Source: Terrisporobacter vanillatitrophus (lineage in GTDB: Bacteria > Bacillota > Clostridia > Peptostreptococcales > Peptostreptococcaceae). From it: DNA of 64,000 nucleotides. The DNA lies in NCBI RefSeq assembly GCF_051148895.1, contig NZ_CP154625.1, positions 1,364,001 through 1,428,000 of the forward strand, given 5' to 3'. Made by a program: the position numbers and the translations under genes. Shown here piece by piece: positions 1 through 8,271 of this stretch. Within the stretch, counting starts at the first letter, position 1, and the number at the start of each line of letters is the position of its first letter. The notes beneath the pieces are model-generated. The model made no database searches. It was not told the origin of the DNA and saw only the letters and a program-made list of their open reading frames with translations.

Positions 1-10
1 GGTAATTAAT

Positions 11-1088
11 ATGAAAGCATTAATATTTACAGGCGCATTTGGAATGGGTCATTACTCAGCGGCAGAAGCTGTGAAAGAAGAAATATTAAGAGAAGAACCA
101 GAAGCAACAGTTATTATAATAGATATGATAGAGTACATATTTCCAAAACTTAGTGAATTAATATATTTAATTTTTAATTTTATGGTTAACAAATTTTCTT
201 TAATTTATAATTTCTTTAATAAAATAGTGGCAAAAAAGAACTAGTGTGCCACTAAAAAAATCAGTTATGAAAAAATTAGATTTATTATTAAAAAACAATG
301 ATGTTGATTTAGTAATTTCTACTTTTCCAGCTTGCTCTCAATATTTTTCAGCATATAAAAAAATGAGAAATTATAATATTCCCCTTTATACTTATGTTAC
401 GGATATATCTGTAAATGAGGAATGGATTAGTGAACAAACTGATTTGTATTTTGTAGGCAGTGATATAACAAAAAACTCACTTTTGTGCAAAAATGTAGAT
501 AGTGATAAAATAGTAATTAGTGGTATCCCTGTTAAACAAAATTTTAAGGAAGAAAAGATAATAGAAAAATCAAAGGATAAAAAAGAAGTATTAATAATGG
601 GTGGTGGCTTAGGTCTAATACCTTGTGCAATGGACTTTTTAGAAAAACTTTCAAAAGATGATAATATAAAAATAACATTTATCGCAGGAAAAAATAAAAA
701 GCTACTAGAATATTTAAAAGATAAGTATCCTAATGTAGAGTCAATTGGATATACAGATAAAGTTGATCAATATATGAAAAAAGCAGACTTGATAATTTCA
801 AAATCTGGTGGAATAACATTATTTGAAGCTATTTTTAGTGAAACACCATTATATGTTATTAGACCATTTTTATATCAGGAAATAGGAAATGCTCTATATA
901 TACAAGACAGTTGTATTGGTAAGGTAATATGGACAAATGGAACAGATATTTATGAAGATGTAGCATCTTTATTAAATAATGAATTACTTTTAAAAAGTAT
1001 GGAAGAAAATATCTTAATTGAAAAAGAAAAATTACAAAGTACATCACCACTTAATTACTATTATGGAGGGATAAGAGCTTGCTATTAA
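11..1088 (+). pseudogene. Diacylglycerol glycosyltransferase (MGDG synthase/UgtP-like), frameshifted
   Basis: Two consecutive reading frames together make one glycosyltransferase of the MGDG-synthase/UgtP family, which transfers a sugar to diacylglycerol at the membrane. The N-terminal piece (11-244) has the family's opening motif TGAFGMGHYSAAEA; the second piece (246-1088) carries the nucleotide-sugar half, with GGGLGLIP and KSGGITLFEAI. The first frame stops at a TAG at 242-244 just after a run of six A (232-237). Removing one A would read ...AKRTSVPLKK... straight through, so a one-base homopolymer slip explains the break. It could be a true pseudogene, a phase-variable gene or a sequencing error. 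The GTG at 246 has no ribosome binding site, so the second frame is unlikely to be a separate gene. The 3' end overlaps the deacetylase gene by 10 bases, which suggests an operon. Confidence 0.75.
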
Positions 1089-1768
1089 AAATTATAATAA
1101 TTTTGGTTATGATATTGTTGTGTTACAGTATTGTGCCAACTTATTTATATAAACTTCAATATAAAATAACAAAGAAAAACAAGGCAAATGATAAAGTCCT
1201 ATACTTAACTTTTGATGATGGACCAGATGAAAAGTATACGCCTTGTCTTTTAGATTTGTTAAAAAAACATAATATAAAGGCAACTTTCTTTATGGTAGCA
1301 ACTTTTGCTAAGGAAAATCCTATAATGGTAAATAGGATGAAAGAAGAAGGACATTGTATAGGTCTTCATTCTTATGAACATAAAAATGCCCTATATCAAA
1401 GTAAATCTTACACTTCATATGATTTTGAACAAAGTGTAAAAGTCATGGAAAAACTAGGTGTTAATGTGAAGTTTTATAGACCACCTTGGGGACATTGCAA
1501 TATGTTTACAAATCATGAAGTGAAGAAATACAACTTAATTAAAGTGCTATGGGACGTAATGGCACAAGATTGGGAAGAAAACACAACATATAATGTTATA
1601 TGTGATAAATTATTAAAAAGAAGTAAAGATGGTAGTATAATATGTTTGCATGATGGACGAGGCAAAAATGAAGCACCATCTAGGACAATTAAAGCCTTAG
1701 AAAAAGCAATTCTCATTTGGGAAAGAGAAGGCTATAAATTTTTGACTATGGAGGATTATTATGAGTAA
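1079..1768 (+). CDS. Polysaccharide deacetylase (NodB domain), membrane anchored
   Basis: A 229-residue protein with one N-terminal membrane segment (about residues 2-20) and a carbohydrate-esterase-4 NodB domain, which removes acetyl groups from a surface polysaccharide or peptidoglycan outside the cell. The catalytic motifs are all visible: TFDDGPD (metal-binding and catalytic Asp), HSYEH (the two metal His), RPPWGH and a C-terminal LHDGRG. The start is TTG at 1079, preceded by GGAGGG in the tail of the glycosyltransferase. It overlaps its neighbours on both sides (10 and 8 bases), so it is probably translationally coupled within one envelope operon. The exact substrate cannot be told from the sequence. 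Confidence 0.88.
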   Translation: MLLKIIIILVMILLCYSIVPTYLYKLQYKITKKNKANDKVLYLTFDDGPDEKYTPCLLDLLKKHNIKATFFMVATFAKENPIMVNRMKEEGHCIGLHSYEHKNALYQSKSYTSYDFEQSVKVMEKLGVNVKFYRPPWGHCNMFTNHEVKKYNLIKVLWDVMAQDWEENTTYNVICDKLLKRSKDGSIICLHDGRGKNEAPSRTIKALEKAILIWEREGYKFLTMEDYYE

Positions 1769-2837
1769 AAAGGTTTCTCCAAAGAATATACTAAAAAATG
1801 GTGGCTTGTTTATTGGGTTAATGTTATTAACCTTTTATATAATTTTTAAAAATAATAATATAAAAGAGATTTTAGATGTTATATCTACTTTAAATATGAA
1901 TTATATAGGAATAAGTATAATTTGTAGTTTTGCTTTTATTTTTTGTGAAGGTATGAATATAGGTAGAAGTCTAAAGCTTATGGAATATGAAATTAAATTT
2001 TTGACTTCCATAAAATATGCAATTGTGGGACTATTTTTCAGTTCTGTAACACCTTGTGCCACAGGAGGTCAACCAATGCAGGCTTATTATATGCATAAAG
2101 ATGGAATTCAAGTATCACATTCATCTTTAGCACTTCTTATAGATCTTGCTAGTTTTCAGTTTGTAACAGTTACCATGGCTATAATAGGGTATATAACTCA
2201 ACATAAATTATTAATCAATACCTTAGGAAATATAAAATATTTTGTTGCGCTGGGAATTTTTTCAAATACATTAGTGATGATATTTATATTAACAGCAATT
2301 TTTTCAAGAAGATTTATAGGAAAGTTTATTGATTTTATTTGTTTTATTTTAGTGAAAATCAAATATAAAAAAGTAGATAAATTTAGAAAAATGGCATTAT
2401 GTCAAGTGAAAGAATACAAAGATAGTGCTAAATATTTCAAGGAAAATAAACTAACAGTTTTAAAAATTGTACTAACTACAACAATACAAATAATATCCCT
2501 TCACAGTGTTTCCTTTTGGATATATAAGGCATCTGGTTTAAGTGGATATTCTTTTGTAACAGTAGTTATGTTACAAGCAGTTTTATATATTAGCGTATCT
2601 GCATTGCCACTACCAGGAGCTGTAGGAGCTAGTGAAAGTGGATTTATGCTTATTTATAAGACATTATTCCCAGTTCAGCTTTTAAGTTCAGCTATGCTTG
2701 TAAGTAGGGGAATAAGTTTTTATTTATTAGTATTATTAAGTGGTATTTTTATTGCAGCCACTTATCTTTTAAACATTAGGGGAAATCATTATATTAAAGT
2801 TACAAGAAAAAGAAGAGGTGAAAATTTTGACATATAA
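1761..2837 (+). CDS. Lysylphosphatidylglycerol synthase TM-type membrane protein (UPF0104)
   Basis: A 358-residue integral membrane protein with about eight hydrophobic segments. It carries the family signature SSVTPCATGGQPMQAYYM near residue 95 and a second conserved stretch, LPLPGAVGASESGF, near residue 280. These belong to the flippase-like transmembrane part of the MprF/AglD family; the soluble lysyl-transferase domain of MprF is absent. Such stand-alone proteins are usually assigned roles in lipid or lipid-linked glycan transport. Next to a diacylglycerol glycosyltransferase and a deacetylase, a role in moving or modifying a membrane glycolipid is a reasonable inference. The ATG at 1761 has GGAGG upstream, and the gene overlaps the deacetylase by 8 bases. 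Confidence 0.82.
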   Translation: MSKKVSPKNILKNGGLFIGLMLLTFYIIFKNNNIKEILDVISTLNMNYIGISIICSFAFIFCEGMNIGRSLKLMEYEIKFLTSIKYAIVGLFFSSVTPCATGGQPMQAYYMHKDGIQVSHSSLALLIDLASFQFVTVTMAIIGYITQHKLLINTLGNIKYFVALGIFSNTLVMIFILTAIFSRRFIGKFIDFICFILVKIKYKKVDKFRKMALCQVKEYKDSAKYFKENKLTVLKIVLTTTIQIISLHSVSFWIYKASGLSGYSFVTVVMLQAVLYISVSALPLPGAVGASESGFMLIYKTLFPVQLLSSAMLVSRGISFYLLVLLSGIFIAATYLLNIRGNHYIKVTRKRRGENFDI

Positions 2838-3534
2838 TATACTTGTTGTGGAAGATGATATAGATATAATAAAGTTACTAAAGATTTATCTTGAAAATGA
2901 TGGACATAGAGTGATTTCTGCACAAAACGGATTGGACGCGTTGCAGATAATAGAAAATATAAAAGTTGATTTAGTAGTAATGGATATTATGATGCCAAAA
3001 ATGGATGGTTATGAATTAACCATGAGAATAAGATCAAAATATACAATTCCAATAATAATTTTATCGGCTAAAAACGAAGATAGTGATAAGATAAGGGGAT
3101 TAAATTTAGGTGCAGATGATTATATGACAAAACCTTTTAACCCATTGGAAATAGTGGCAAGAATTAATTCTAACTTAAGAAGATTTTATGATTTTAATAA
3201 AAAAATAGTGCCAAAAGAAGAAGAAGAAGAAATACTATTAATAGTAGGTGACTTAACTTTGGATACCCAAAAATTAGCTCTTTATAAAAAAGGAGAAGAA
3301 GTTATTGTAACTCCTACAGAATATAAAATTTTGGCTCTTCTTATGAAAACACCAGGAAAAGTATATACAAAGTTGCAAATATGTGAAGCTATTAATGGAG
3401 ACTATATTGAAAGTGATAATAATACTATAATGGTTCATATTTCTCGACTGCGTGAAAAAGTTGAAGATGATTCAAAAAATCCTAAGTATGTTAAAACTGT
3501 AAGAGGAATAGGTTATAAAATTGGGAAAAAATAA
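2827..3534 (+). CDS. OmpR/PhoB-family response regulator
   Basis: A DNA-binding response regulator. The N-terminal receiver domain (about residues 1-120) has the acidic pair in VVEDDIDI, the phospho-acceptor Asp in VVMDIMMPKMDG and the conserved Lys in MTKPFNP. The C-terminal winged-helix domain has VTPTEYKILALL and ends in TVRGIGYKIG. A GTG at 2818 is also in frame, but GAGGTG at 2815-2820 is best read as the ribosome binding site for the TTG at 2827, giving 235 residues. The 3' end overlaps the histidine kinase gene by 14 bases, so the two are a coupled pair. It probably controls the envelope genes upstream or a related stress response; no operator could be identified. Confidence 0.9.
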   Translation: MTYNILVVEDDIDIIKLLKIYLENDGHRVISAQNGLDALQIIENIKVDLVVMDIMMPKMDGYELTMRIRSKYTIPIIILSAKNEDSDKIRGLNLGADDYMTKPFNPLEIVARINSNLRRFYDFNKKIVPKEEEEEILLIVGDLTLDTQKLALYKKGEEVIVTPTEYKILALLMKTPGKVYTKLQICEAINGDYIESDNNTIMVHISRLREKVEDDSKNPKYVKTVRGIGYKIGKK

Positions 3535-5113
3535 AAGTAAATTTTTCACTATTTTAGTTAGATATTATATTGCTTTTACAGGTATTATTATAATTTCTAT
3601 TGTGTGTATATTGTATGGCATAAATCATAAAATAAAAGATATTATGAGTGAACCTAGAATCAATGAACTGGTGGATTATGCAAGTTTAATTTGTAAAAAT
3701 GAAAATAATGAAATTAATAAATCACGTATAAAAAGATTAGCTGGTAAAGATACTTACATTCAATTATTAGATGAAAATAATAAGGTTATATATGAAAGTG
3801 AGCCTGGAAAATTCAAAAAAAAATTTACAAAGGAAGAGCTAAATTGTATACATGATTATTATGATGATCCTTATATTGATATTCAAGAATATAAAAATGA
3901 TAAAAATAAAGAAAATATATCAGTATCAATAACTTATTATGATGAAGATGATAATATTCATAATAAAATTTATGTTGTAGATGATAAACTAAATTTAATA
4001 TATACAAATACAAGAGATACTAGAAAATCTTTTACTAAAAATGAATTCAGATATTTAAAAGGAACTTATCTAAAAGGATATGATATTAGAAAATATTCAT
4101 TTAAAGACAAAGATAATGAGCAGTTAACACTTTTAATAAATACTCCTTCTATTACTAATGAAATATACGACAAGATTTTGATTACTTGTATATATGCATT
4201 TGCATTATTTATATTCATATATATAATTCTAATTATTATAGTTATTAATTGGCTAAATCGCAAAGTAAAAAAGCCCATTGATATTTTAAATGAAGCCATT
4301 GTGCAGTTTAAAAACGGTGAGCGTGAAAATTATTTAGAATATGATGGACCACAGGAATTCTGTAATATCTGCAGCAGTTTCAACGATATGTCAAGAAAAT
4401 TGTATAATAGTGAGAAAAAGCGTGAAAGCTTGGAAGAAGAAAAACAAAAAATGCTTGCTGATATATCCCACGATTTAAAAACACCAATAACAGTCATAAA
4501 GGGATATTCAAAAGCTGTTTGTGATAATCTAGTTTCAGAAGAAGAAAAAGAACAGTATCTTATGACTATTTATAAAAAAGCAGATCACTTAGATGAATTA
4601 ATTAATACTTTTTATGAATACAGTAAATTGGAACATCCAGACTACAAGTATGTATTAGAAACAATGGATTTATGTGAATATGGTAGAGTTTATCTTGCAG
4701 GAAAATACGAAGAACTAGACATAAATGAAGTGGACCTACAGGCCAATATTCCAGATGATCCTATTTATTGTAAGTTAGACAAATTTCAATTAAAACGTGT
4801 TTTTGAAAATATTATTTCAAATTCATTGAAGCATAATAAAAAAGAGTTATCCATATTATTTGAAATAGAAGAATATTTCGATAAAGTGAAAATTATTATT
4901 GCAGATAATGGACATGGAATTCCCAAGGAAATAAGAAAACATATTTTTAAGCCTTTTGTAGTAGGGGAAAAATCTCGTACGAAAAAAGGTTCAGGACTAG
5001 GTCTTGCCATAAGTAAAAAGATAGTAAAGGCTCATGGTGGAAGTATAAAAATTGTGAATGCTAGAAAAAATTATAAAACAGAATTTGAAATTATACTTCC
5101 AATAGAGGTGTAA
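3521..5113 (+). CDS. Sensor histidine kinase
   Basis: A 530-residue membrane sensor kinase partnered with the response regulator just upstream. It has a membrane segment near residues 10-30, a roughly 190-residue extracytoplasmic region rich in acidic residues, and a second membrane segment near 220-245. A HAMP-like linker and a HisKA domain follow, with the phospho-acceptor His in ISHDLKTP (about residue 317). The ATP-binding domain shows ENIISNSLKHN (N box), DNGHGIP (G1) and GSGLGLAISKKI (G2). The start is TTG at 3521 inside the end of the regulator gene. The acidic extracellular part suggests sensing of cations or cationic peptides, but that is only an inference. Confidence 0.9.
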   Translation: MGKNKSKFFTILVRYYIAFTGIIIISIVCILYGINHKIKDIMSEPRINELVDYASLICKNENNEINKSRIKRLAGKDTYIQLLDENNKVIYESEPGKFKKKFTKEELNCIHDYYDDPYIDIQEYKNDKNKENISVSITYYDEDDNIHNKIYVVDDKLNLIYTNTRDTRKSFTKNEFRYLKGTYLKGYDIRKYSFKDKDNEQLTLLINTPSITNEIYDKILITCIYAFALFIFIYIILIIIVINWLNRKVKKPIDILNEAIVQFKNGERENYLEYDGPQEFCNICSSFNDMSRKLYNSEKKRESLEEEKQKMLADISHDLKTPITVIKGYSKAVCDNLVSEEEKEQYLMTIYKKADHLDELINTFYEYSKLEHPDYKYVLETMDLCEYGRVYLAGKYEELDINEVDLQANIPDDPIYCKLDKFQLKRVFENIISNSLKHNKKELSILFEIEEYFDKVKIIIADNGHGIPKEIRKHIFKPFVVGEKSRTKKGSGLGLAISKKIVKAHGGSIKIVNARKNYKTEFEIILPIEV

Positions 5114-5129
5114 AAAATTTATTTGCTTA

Positions 5130-5169
5130 AAAAGGCATGGAGTAAATTATATAAAACTCCATGCCTTTT
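5130..5169. terminator. Intrinsic terminator between the envelope operon and feoB
   Basis: A 14-bp perfect inverted repeat, AAAAGGCATGGAGT at 5130-5143 and its complement at 5156-5169, separated by a 12-base loop. The A/T-flanked symmetry lets it work for both converging operons. Confidence 0.8.
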
Positions 5170-5232
5170 ATAGTTAACAAAATAAAAATTAATTGTTGAA
5201 TTAGCAAAGTAATTTAATAAAAGCTAATTTTA

Positions 5233-7353
5233 TTAAACAATAATATTATAAATAGTTGTAGTAATAAAACATACAATAAAAGCTATGGCAGTAGGAATTA
5301 AAAATCCTAACACAGTCCACTTAGCACTATTTGTTTCTTTTTTTATAGTGATCAGTGTAGTAGCACATGGCCAGTGAAGCAAGCTAAATAACATCATGTT
5401 TAAAGCTGTTAAATAAGTCCAGCCATTATTTCGTAGTAACTCACCAAGTGTTGATAGCTCATCAAATTCAATCATTTTACCAGTAGCCATATAGCTCATA
5501 ATTAATATAGGTACCACGATTTCGTTGGCAGGAAAACCTAAGATAAATGCCAATAAAATAAAGCCGTCAAGTCCTATTAGTTTTCCAAGAGGATCTAAAA
5601 TGTTAGCAGTGTGAGATAGTATACTCATATCTCCAATATATATATTGGCAAAAATCCATGTAATAATTCCTGCTGGAATTGCCACTGCTATAGCTCTTCT
5701 TAGTACAAATAAAGTTCTATCTATAATAGATGTGTAAATTACTCTTCCAATTTGAGGCGGTCTGTAAGGTGGTAACTCAAGTGTAAAAGTTGATGGAACT
5801 CCTTTTAACAAAGTTTTAGACAATATAAAAGAAACAAGTAAAGTAGTAAGAACACCTACTATTATTAGCAAAGTAATAGATATAGCAGTAATACTACTAG
5901 ACACAAAATTATTACTAATAACTGAGCTAAAGAAAATGGTTGATATGGCAATTAAAGTAGGAAATCGTCCATTACATGGAACAAAGTTATTAGTAATTAT
6001 GGCGATTAATCTCTCCCTTGGAGAGTCAATTATTCTGCAACCAACAACTCCAGCAGCATTACAACCAAATCCCATACACATAGTCAAACATTGCTTTCCA
6101 TGACAACAAGCTTTTTTAAATAAATGATCAAGATTAAAAGCTACTCTAGGAAGATATCCCAAATCTTCTAGCAATGTAAACAATGGGAAGAAAATAGCCA
6201 TAGGAGGAAGCATTACTGATACAACCCAAGCCAGAGTTCTATACATTCCATAGGTTAGCATTTCATTTAGCCATATGGGAAAACCAATACTATTTAAAAT
6301 AGAATAAATTTTTGGTTCTATGGAAAATAGCACATCAGAAATCATACTTGAAGGAACATTGGAGCCTTCAATGGTAATCCAAAGTATGCCACATAGTAGA
6401 AGTAACATAAGAGGAATACCAAATGCTTTAGAGGAAACAATTTTGTCAATTTTTTCATCTCTATCCATGGCGTTTTTGTTTGTAATTGTTACAACTTCAT
6501 CACTTATAACTTTTGCATAGTCATAGGTAGTTTTTGTTAAATGGCTTCTTACTTTACTTTTATCAAATATATCTGGAATCTTACTTTTAATATTATTTAA
6601 CTCATCTAAAATGTCATTTTCTGTGTAATCATTTAAAGATGTTAAAAGACTTTCGTCTCCATCAATTAATCTAAGGCCCAACCATCTAGGATTAATTGAT
6701 GGAATTATATTATATAAATCTTCCTTAATGGAGTTAATTATACTTTCAATTTCTTCATCATAATATACTGGTTTATTTTTAAATTTATATTCTCCTTTTA
6801 CAACTGAGTTTAGCGTTTCCCTAAGTTCATCCATACCTAGTCCACTTCTTGCAGCAGTTAAAACTACAGGAATGCCAAGTTTATCTTCCAATTTATCTTT
6901 GTCAATCTTAATACCTTTTTTTGTTGCTTCATCTAACAAGTTCAAGCACAAAATCACATTATCTGTAAGTTCCATTACTTGAAAAGCAAGATTTAGATTT
7001 CTTTCTATACAAGTACTATCACAAACAACTATAACAGCATCAGGATTTCCAAAACAAATAAAATCGCGAGCTACTATTTCTTCTTGTGACAGAGGAAATA
7101 AGGAGTAAGTACCAGGTAAATCTATAAGAGAGTAGTTAACATCCTTATAAGAAAAATCCCCCCTGGCAGTACAAACAGTTTTACCAGGCCAATTGCCTGT
7201 ATGTTGTTTTAATCCTGTAAGATAATTAAAAACAGTACTTTTACCTGTATTTGGATTACCAGCTAAAGCAATCATAATTTCATTCTCTTTTTTTTCTATA
7301 TGAAAAATATCTTCTAAAGATTTTATTTTAGTAGATTGTTGTGTCAAACCCAT
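5233..7353 (-). CDS. feoB: Ferrous iron transport protein B
   Basis: A 706-residue FeoB, the GTPase-coupled membrane permease that imports Fe(II). The N-terminal G domain has GNPNTGKSTVFN (G1), DLPGTYSL (G3), CLNLLDEA (G4) and TAARSGLG (G5). A GTPase-associated helical domain follows, then a large membrane domain with the conserved Cys-containing MCMGFGCNAAGVVGCRII and the second Gate-type segment near GFPANEIV. Length and motif order are normal for the family. The ATG at 7353 follows a GGGGGATC ribosome binding site. It lies 28 bases behind feoA and is presumably co-transcribed with it. Confidence 0.96.
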   Translation of the reverse strand: MGLTQQSTKIKSLEDIFHIEKKENEIMIALAGNPNTGKSTVFNYLTGLKQHTGNWPGKTVCTARGDFSYKDVNYSLIDLPGTYSLFPLSQEEIVARDFICFGNPDAVIVVCDSTCIERNLNLAFQVMELTDNVILCLNLLDEATKKGIKIDKDKLEDKLGIPVVLTAARSGLGMDELRETLNSVVKGEYKFKNKPVYYDEEIESIINSIKEDLYNIIPSINPRWLGLRLIDGDESLLTSLNDYTENDILDELNNIKSKIPDIFDKSKVRSHLTKTTYDYAKVISDEVVTITNKNAMDRDEKIDKIVSSKAFGIPLMLLLLCGILWITIEGSNVPSSMISDVLFSIEPKIYSILNSIGFPIWLNEMLTYGMYRTLAWVVSVMLPPMAIFFPLFTLLEDLGYLPRVAFNLDHLFKKACCHGKQCLTMCMGFGCNAAGVVGCRIIDSPRERLIAIITNNFVPCNGRFPTLIAISTIFFSSVISNNFVSSSITAISITLLIIVGVLTTLLVSFILSKTLLKGVPSTFTLELPPYRPPQIGRVIYTSIIDRTLFVLRRAIAVAIPAGIITWIFANIYIGDMSILSHTANILDPLGKLIGLDGFILLAFILGFPANEIVVPILIMSYMATGKMIEFDELSTLGELLRNNGWTYLTALNMMLFSLLHWPCATTLITIKKETNSAKWTVLGFLIPTAIAFIVCFITTTIYNIIV

Positions 7354-7381
7354 ATTGTGATCCCCCTAAAATAATTAATTG

Positions 7382-7609
7382 TTAAATATAAGATACTAGA
7401 ATTAAATTACTTTCTTCTTCACGCAAGGCAATCTTACTACCACGGATGTTATAAACTGTTAAATTATTTTTTGGACCCTTTCTAAGCACATCTATTTCAG
7501 CTCCTTCAGTCAAACCTAAAGCTAGCATTCTTTCTTTTAAATTTCCTGTAGAAAGTAACCCCTCCACTTTAACAGTGTTTTTAATTTGAATGTCTGTAAG
7601 TTTTTTCAT
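7382..7609 (-). CDS. feoA: Ferrous iron transport protein A
   Basis: A small SH3-like FeoA protein of 75 residues (MKKLTDIQIKNT...), the cytoplasmic partner of FeoB. The family signature is present: GNLKERMLALGLTEGAEIDV, then a short beta-rich tail. An upstream in-frame TTG at 7633 would add eight residues, but the ATG at 7609 is the better start because GGAGGTGC lies four bases before it. The gene is first in the feoAB operon, transcribed away from the DtxR-family gene. Confidence 0.93.
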   Translation of the reverse strand: MKKLTDIQIKNTVKVEGLLSTGNLKERMLALGLTEGAEIDVLRKGPKNNLTVYNIRGSKIALREEESNLILVSYI

Positions 7610-7627
7610 ATTGCACCTCCAATTTTT

Positions 7628-7680
7628 AAGCAACGGACTTACCTACAGCGAAGCAAAGGTATGTCGTTGGCTCTAATTTT
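7628..7680. repeat. Small palindromic dispersed repeat, copy 1
   Basis: An imperfect hairpin with arms CAACGGACTTACCT and AGGTATGTCGTTG around a loop containing AGCGAAG. The order GCAACGG (7630), AGCGAAG (7647), CGTTGGC (7665), then an AT-rich tail, is shared with the element near 59376 (opposite strand). It lies in what would be the feoA 5' leader. Confidence 0.55.
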
Positions 7681-7693
7681 TAGCTTAAGCTAA
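7680..7693. promoter_or_regulatory. Putative DtxR-family operator for feoAB
   Basis: The perfect 14-bp palindrome TTAGCTTAAGCTAA resembles the TTAGGTTAGCCTAA-type sites of DtxR/IdeR regulators. It lies just downstream of a likely feoA promoter, and the divergent gene encodes a DtxR-family protein. The site assignment is an inference from similarity and position. Confidence 0.55.
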
Positions 7694-7707
7694 CATTCTT
7701 AATTTAA

Positions 7708-7736
7708 ATTATGCGCATTGTACTAAAAGTGTTCAA
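7708..7736 (-). promoter_or_regulatory. Probable feoA promoter
   Basis: On the minus strand TTGAAC (7736-7731) and CATAAT (7713-7708) are separated by exactly 17 bases. Transcription would start near 7701, directly in front of the palindromic operator. Confidence 0.5.
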
Positions 7737-7792
7737 AAAAGGTAGTAATATTTGAAACTTATTAAAAATATAAAATTATAGGAGGGGTTTTT

Positions 7793-8260
7793 GTGAGTAG
7801 AAGAGAGGATTATTACACATTTAATGAATATATGAAAAATAATAAATTGACACCTAGTGAAGAGGATTATATTGAGATGATTTATAGATTAAATCTTGAA
7901 AATGACAAGGTACAAGTTAAAGATATCTCTAATAAGCTCAATATTAAACCACCCTCAGTTACGAAAATGATAAAAAAACTAAATGATAAGAATATGTTGA
8001 TTTATAAAAGATACGATAGTATTGAACTAACTTCTTTGGGAGAAAGTGTAGGGGAAAAACTATTAAACAGACATAATACCATAAAAGAATTTTTAACTAT
8101 TCTTGGTATAAAAAAATCTATTCATGAGGAAACCGAAACCATAGAGCATACAATAAATGTTGAAACGTTGATAAAAATTGAGGATCTAATAAACTTTTTT
8201 AAAGAGAATGAAGATGTTTTAAGAAGACTTAAATCATATCAAGAAGAAAATAAGAATTGA
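7793..8260 (+). CDS. DtxR/MntR-family metal-dependent regulator
   Basis: A 155-residue regulator with an N-terminal winged helix (about residues 18-80: TPSEEDYIEMIY...VQVKDISNKLNIKPPSVTKMIKKL) and a helical dimerisation and metal-binding domain. That domain carries the expected polar residues in EETETIEHTINVETL. The C-terminal SH3-like domain of longer DtxR proteins is absent, as in MntR. The start is GTG at 7793 after GGAGGGG. It diverges from feoAB, so it most likely represses Fe(II) uptake when iron or manganese is plentiful. It is followed closely by murE, with which it may be co-transcribed. Confidence 0.88.
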   Translation: MSRREDYYTFNEYMKNNKLTPSEEDYIEMIYRLNLENDKVQVKDISNKLNIKPPSVTKMIKKLNDKNMLIYKRYDSIELTSLGESVGEKLLNRHNTIKEFLTILGIKKSIHEETETIEHTINVETLIKIEDLINFFKENEDVLRRLKSYQEENKN

Positions 8261-8271
8261 AGGGTGATATC

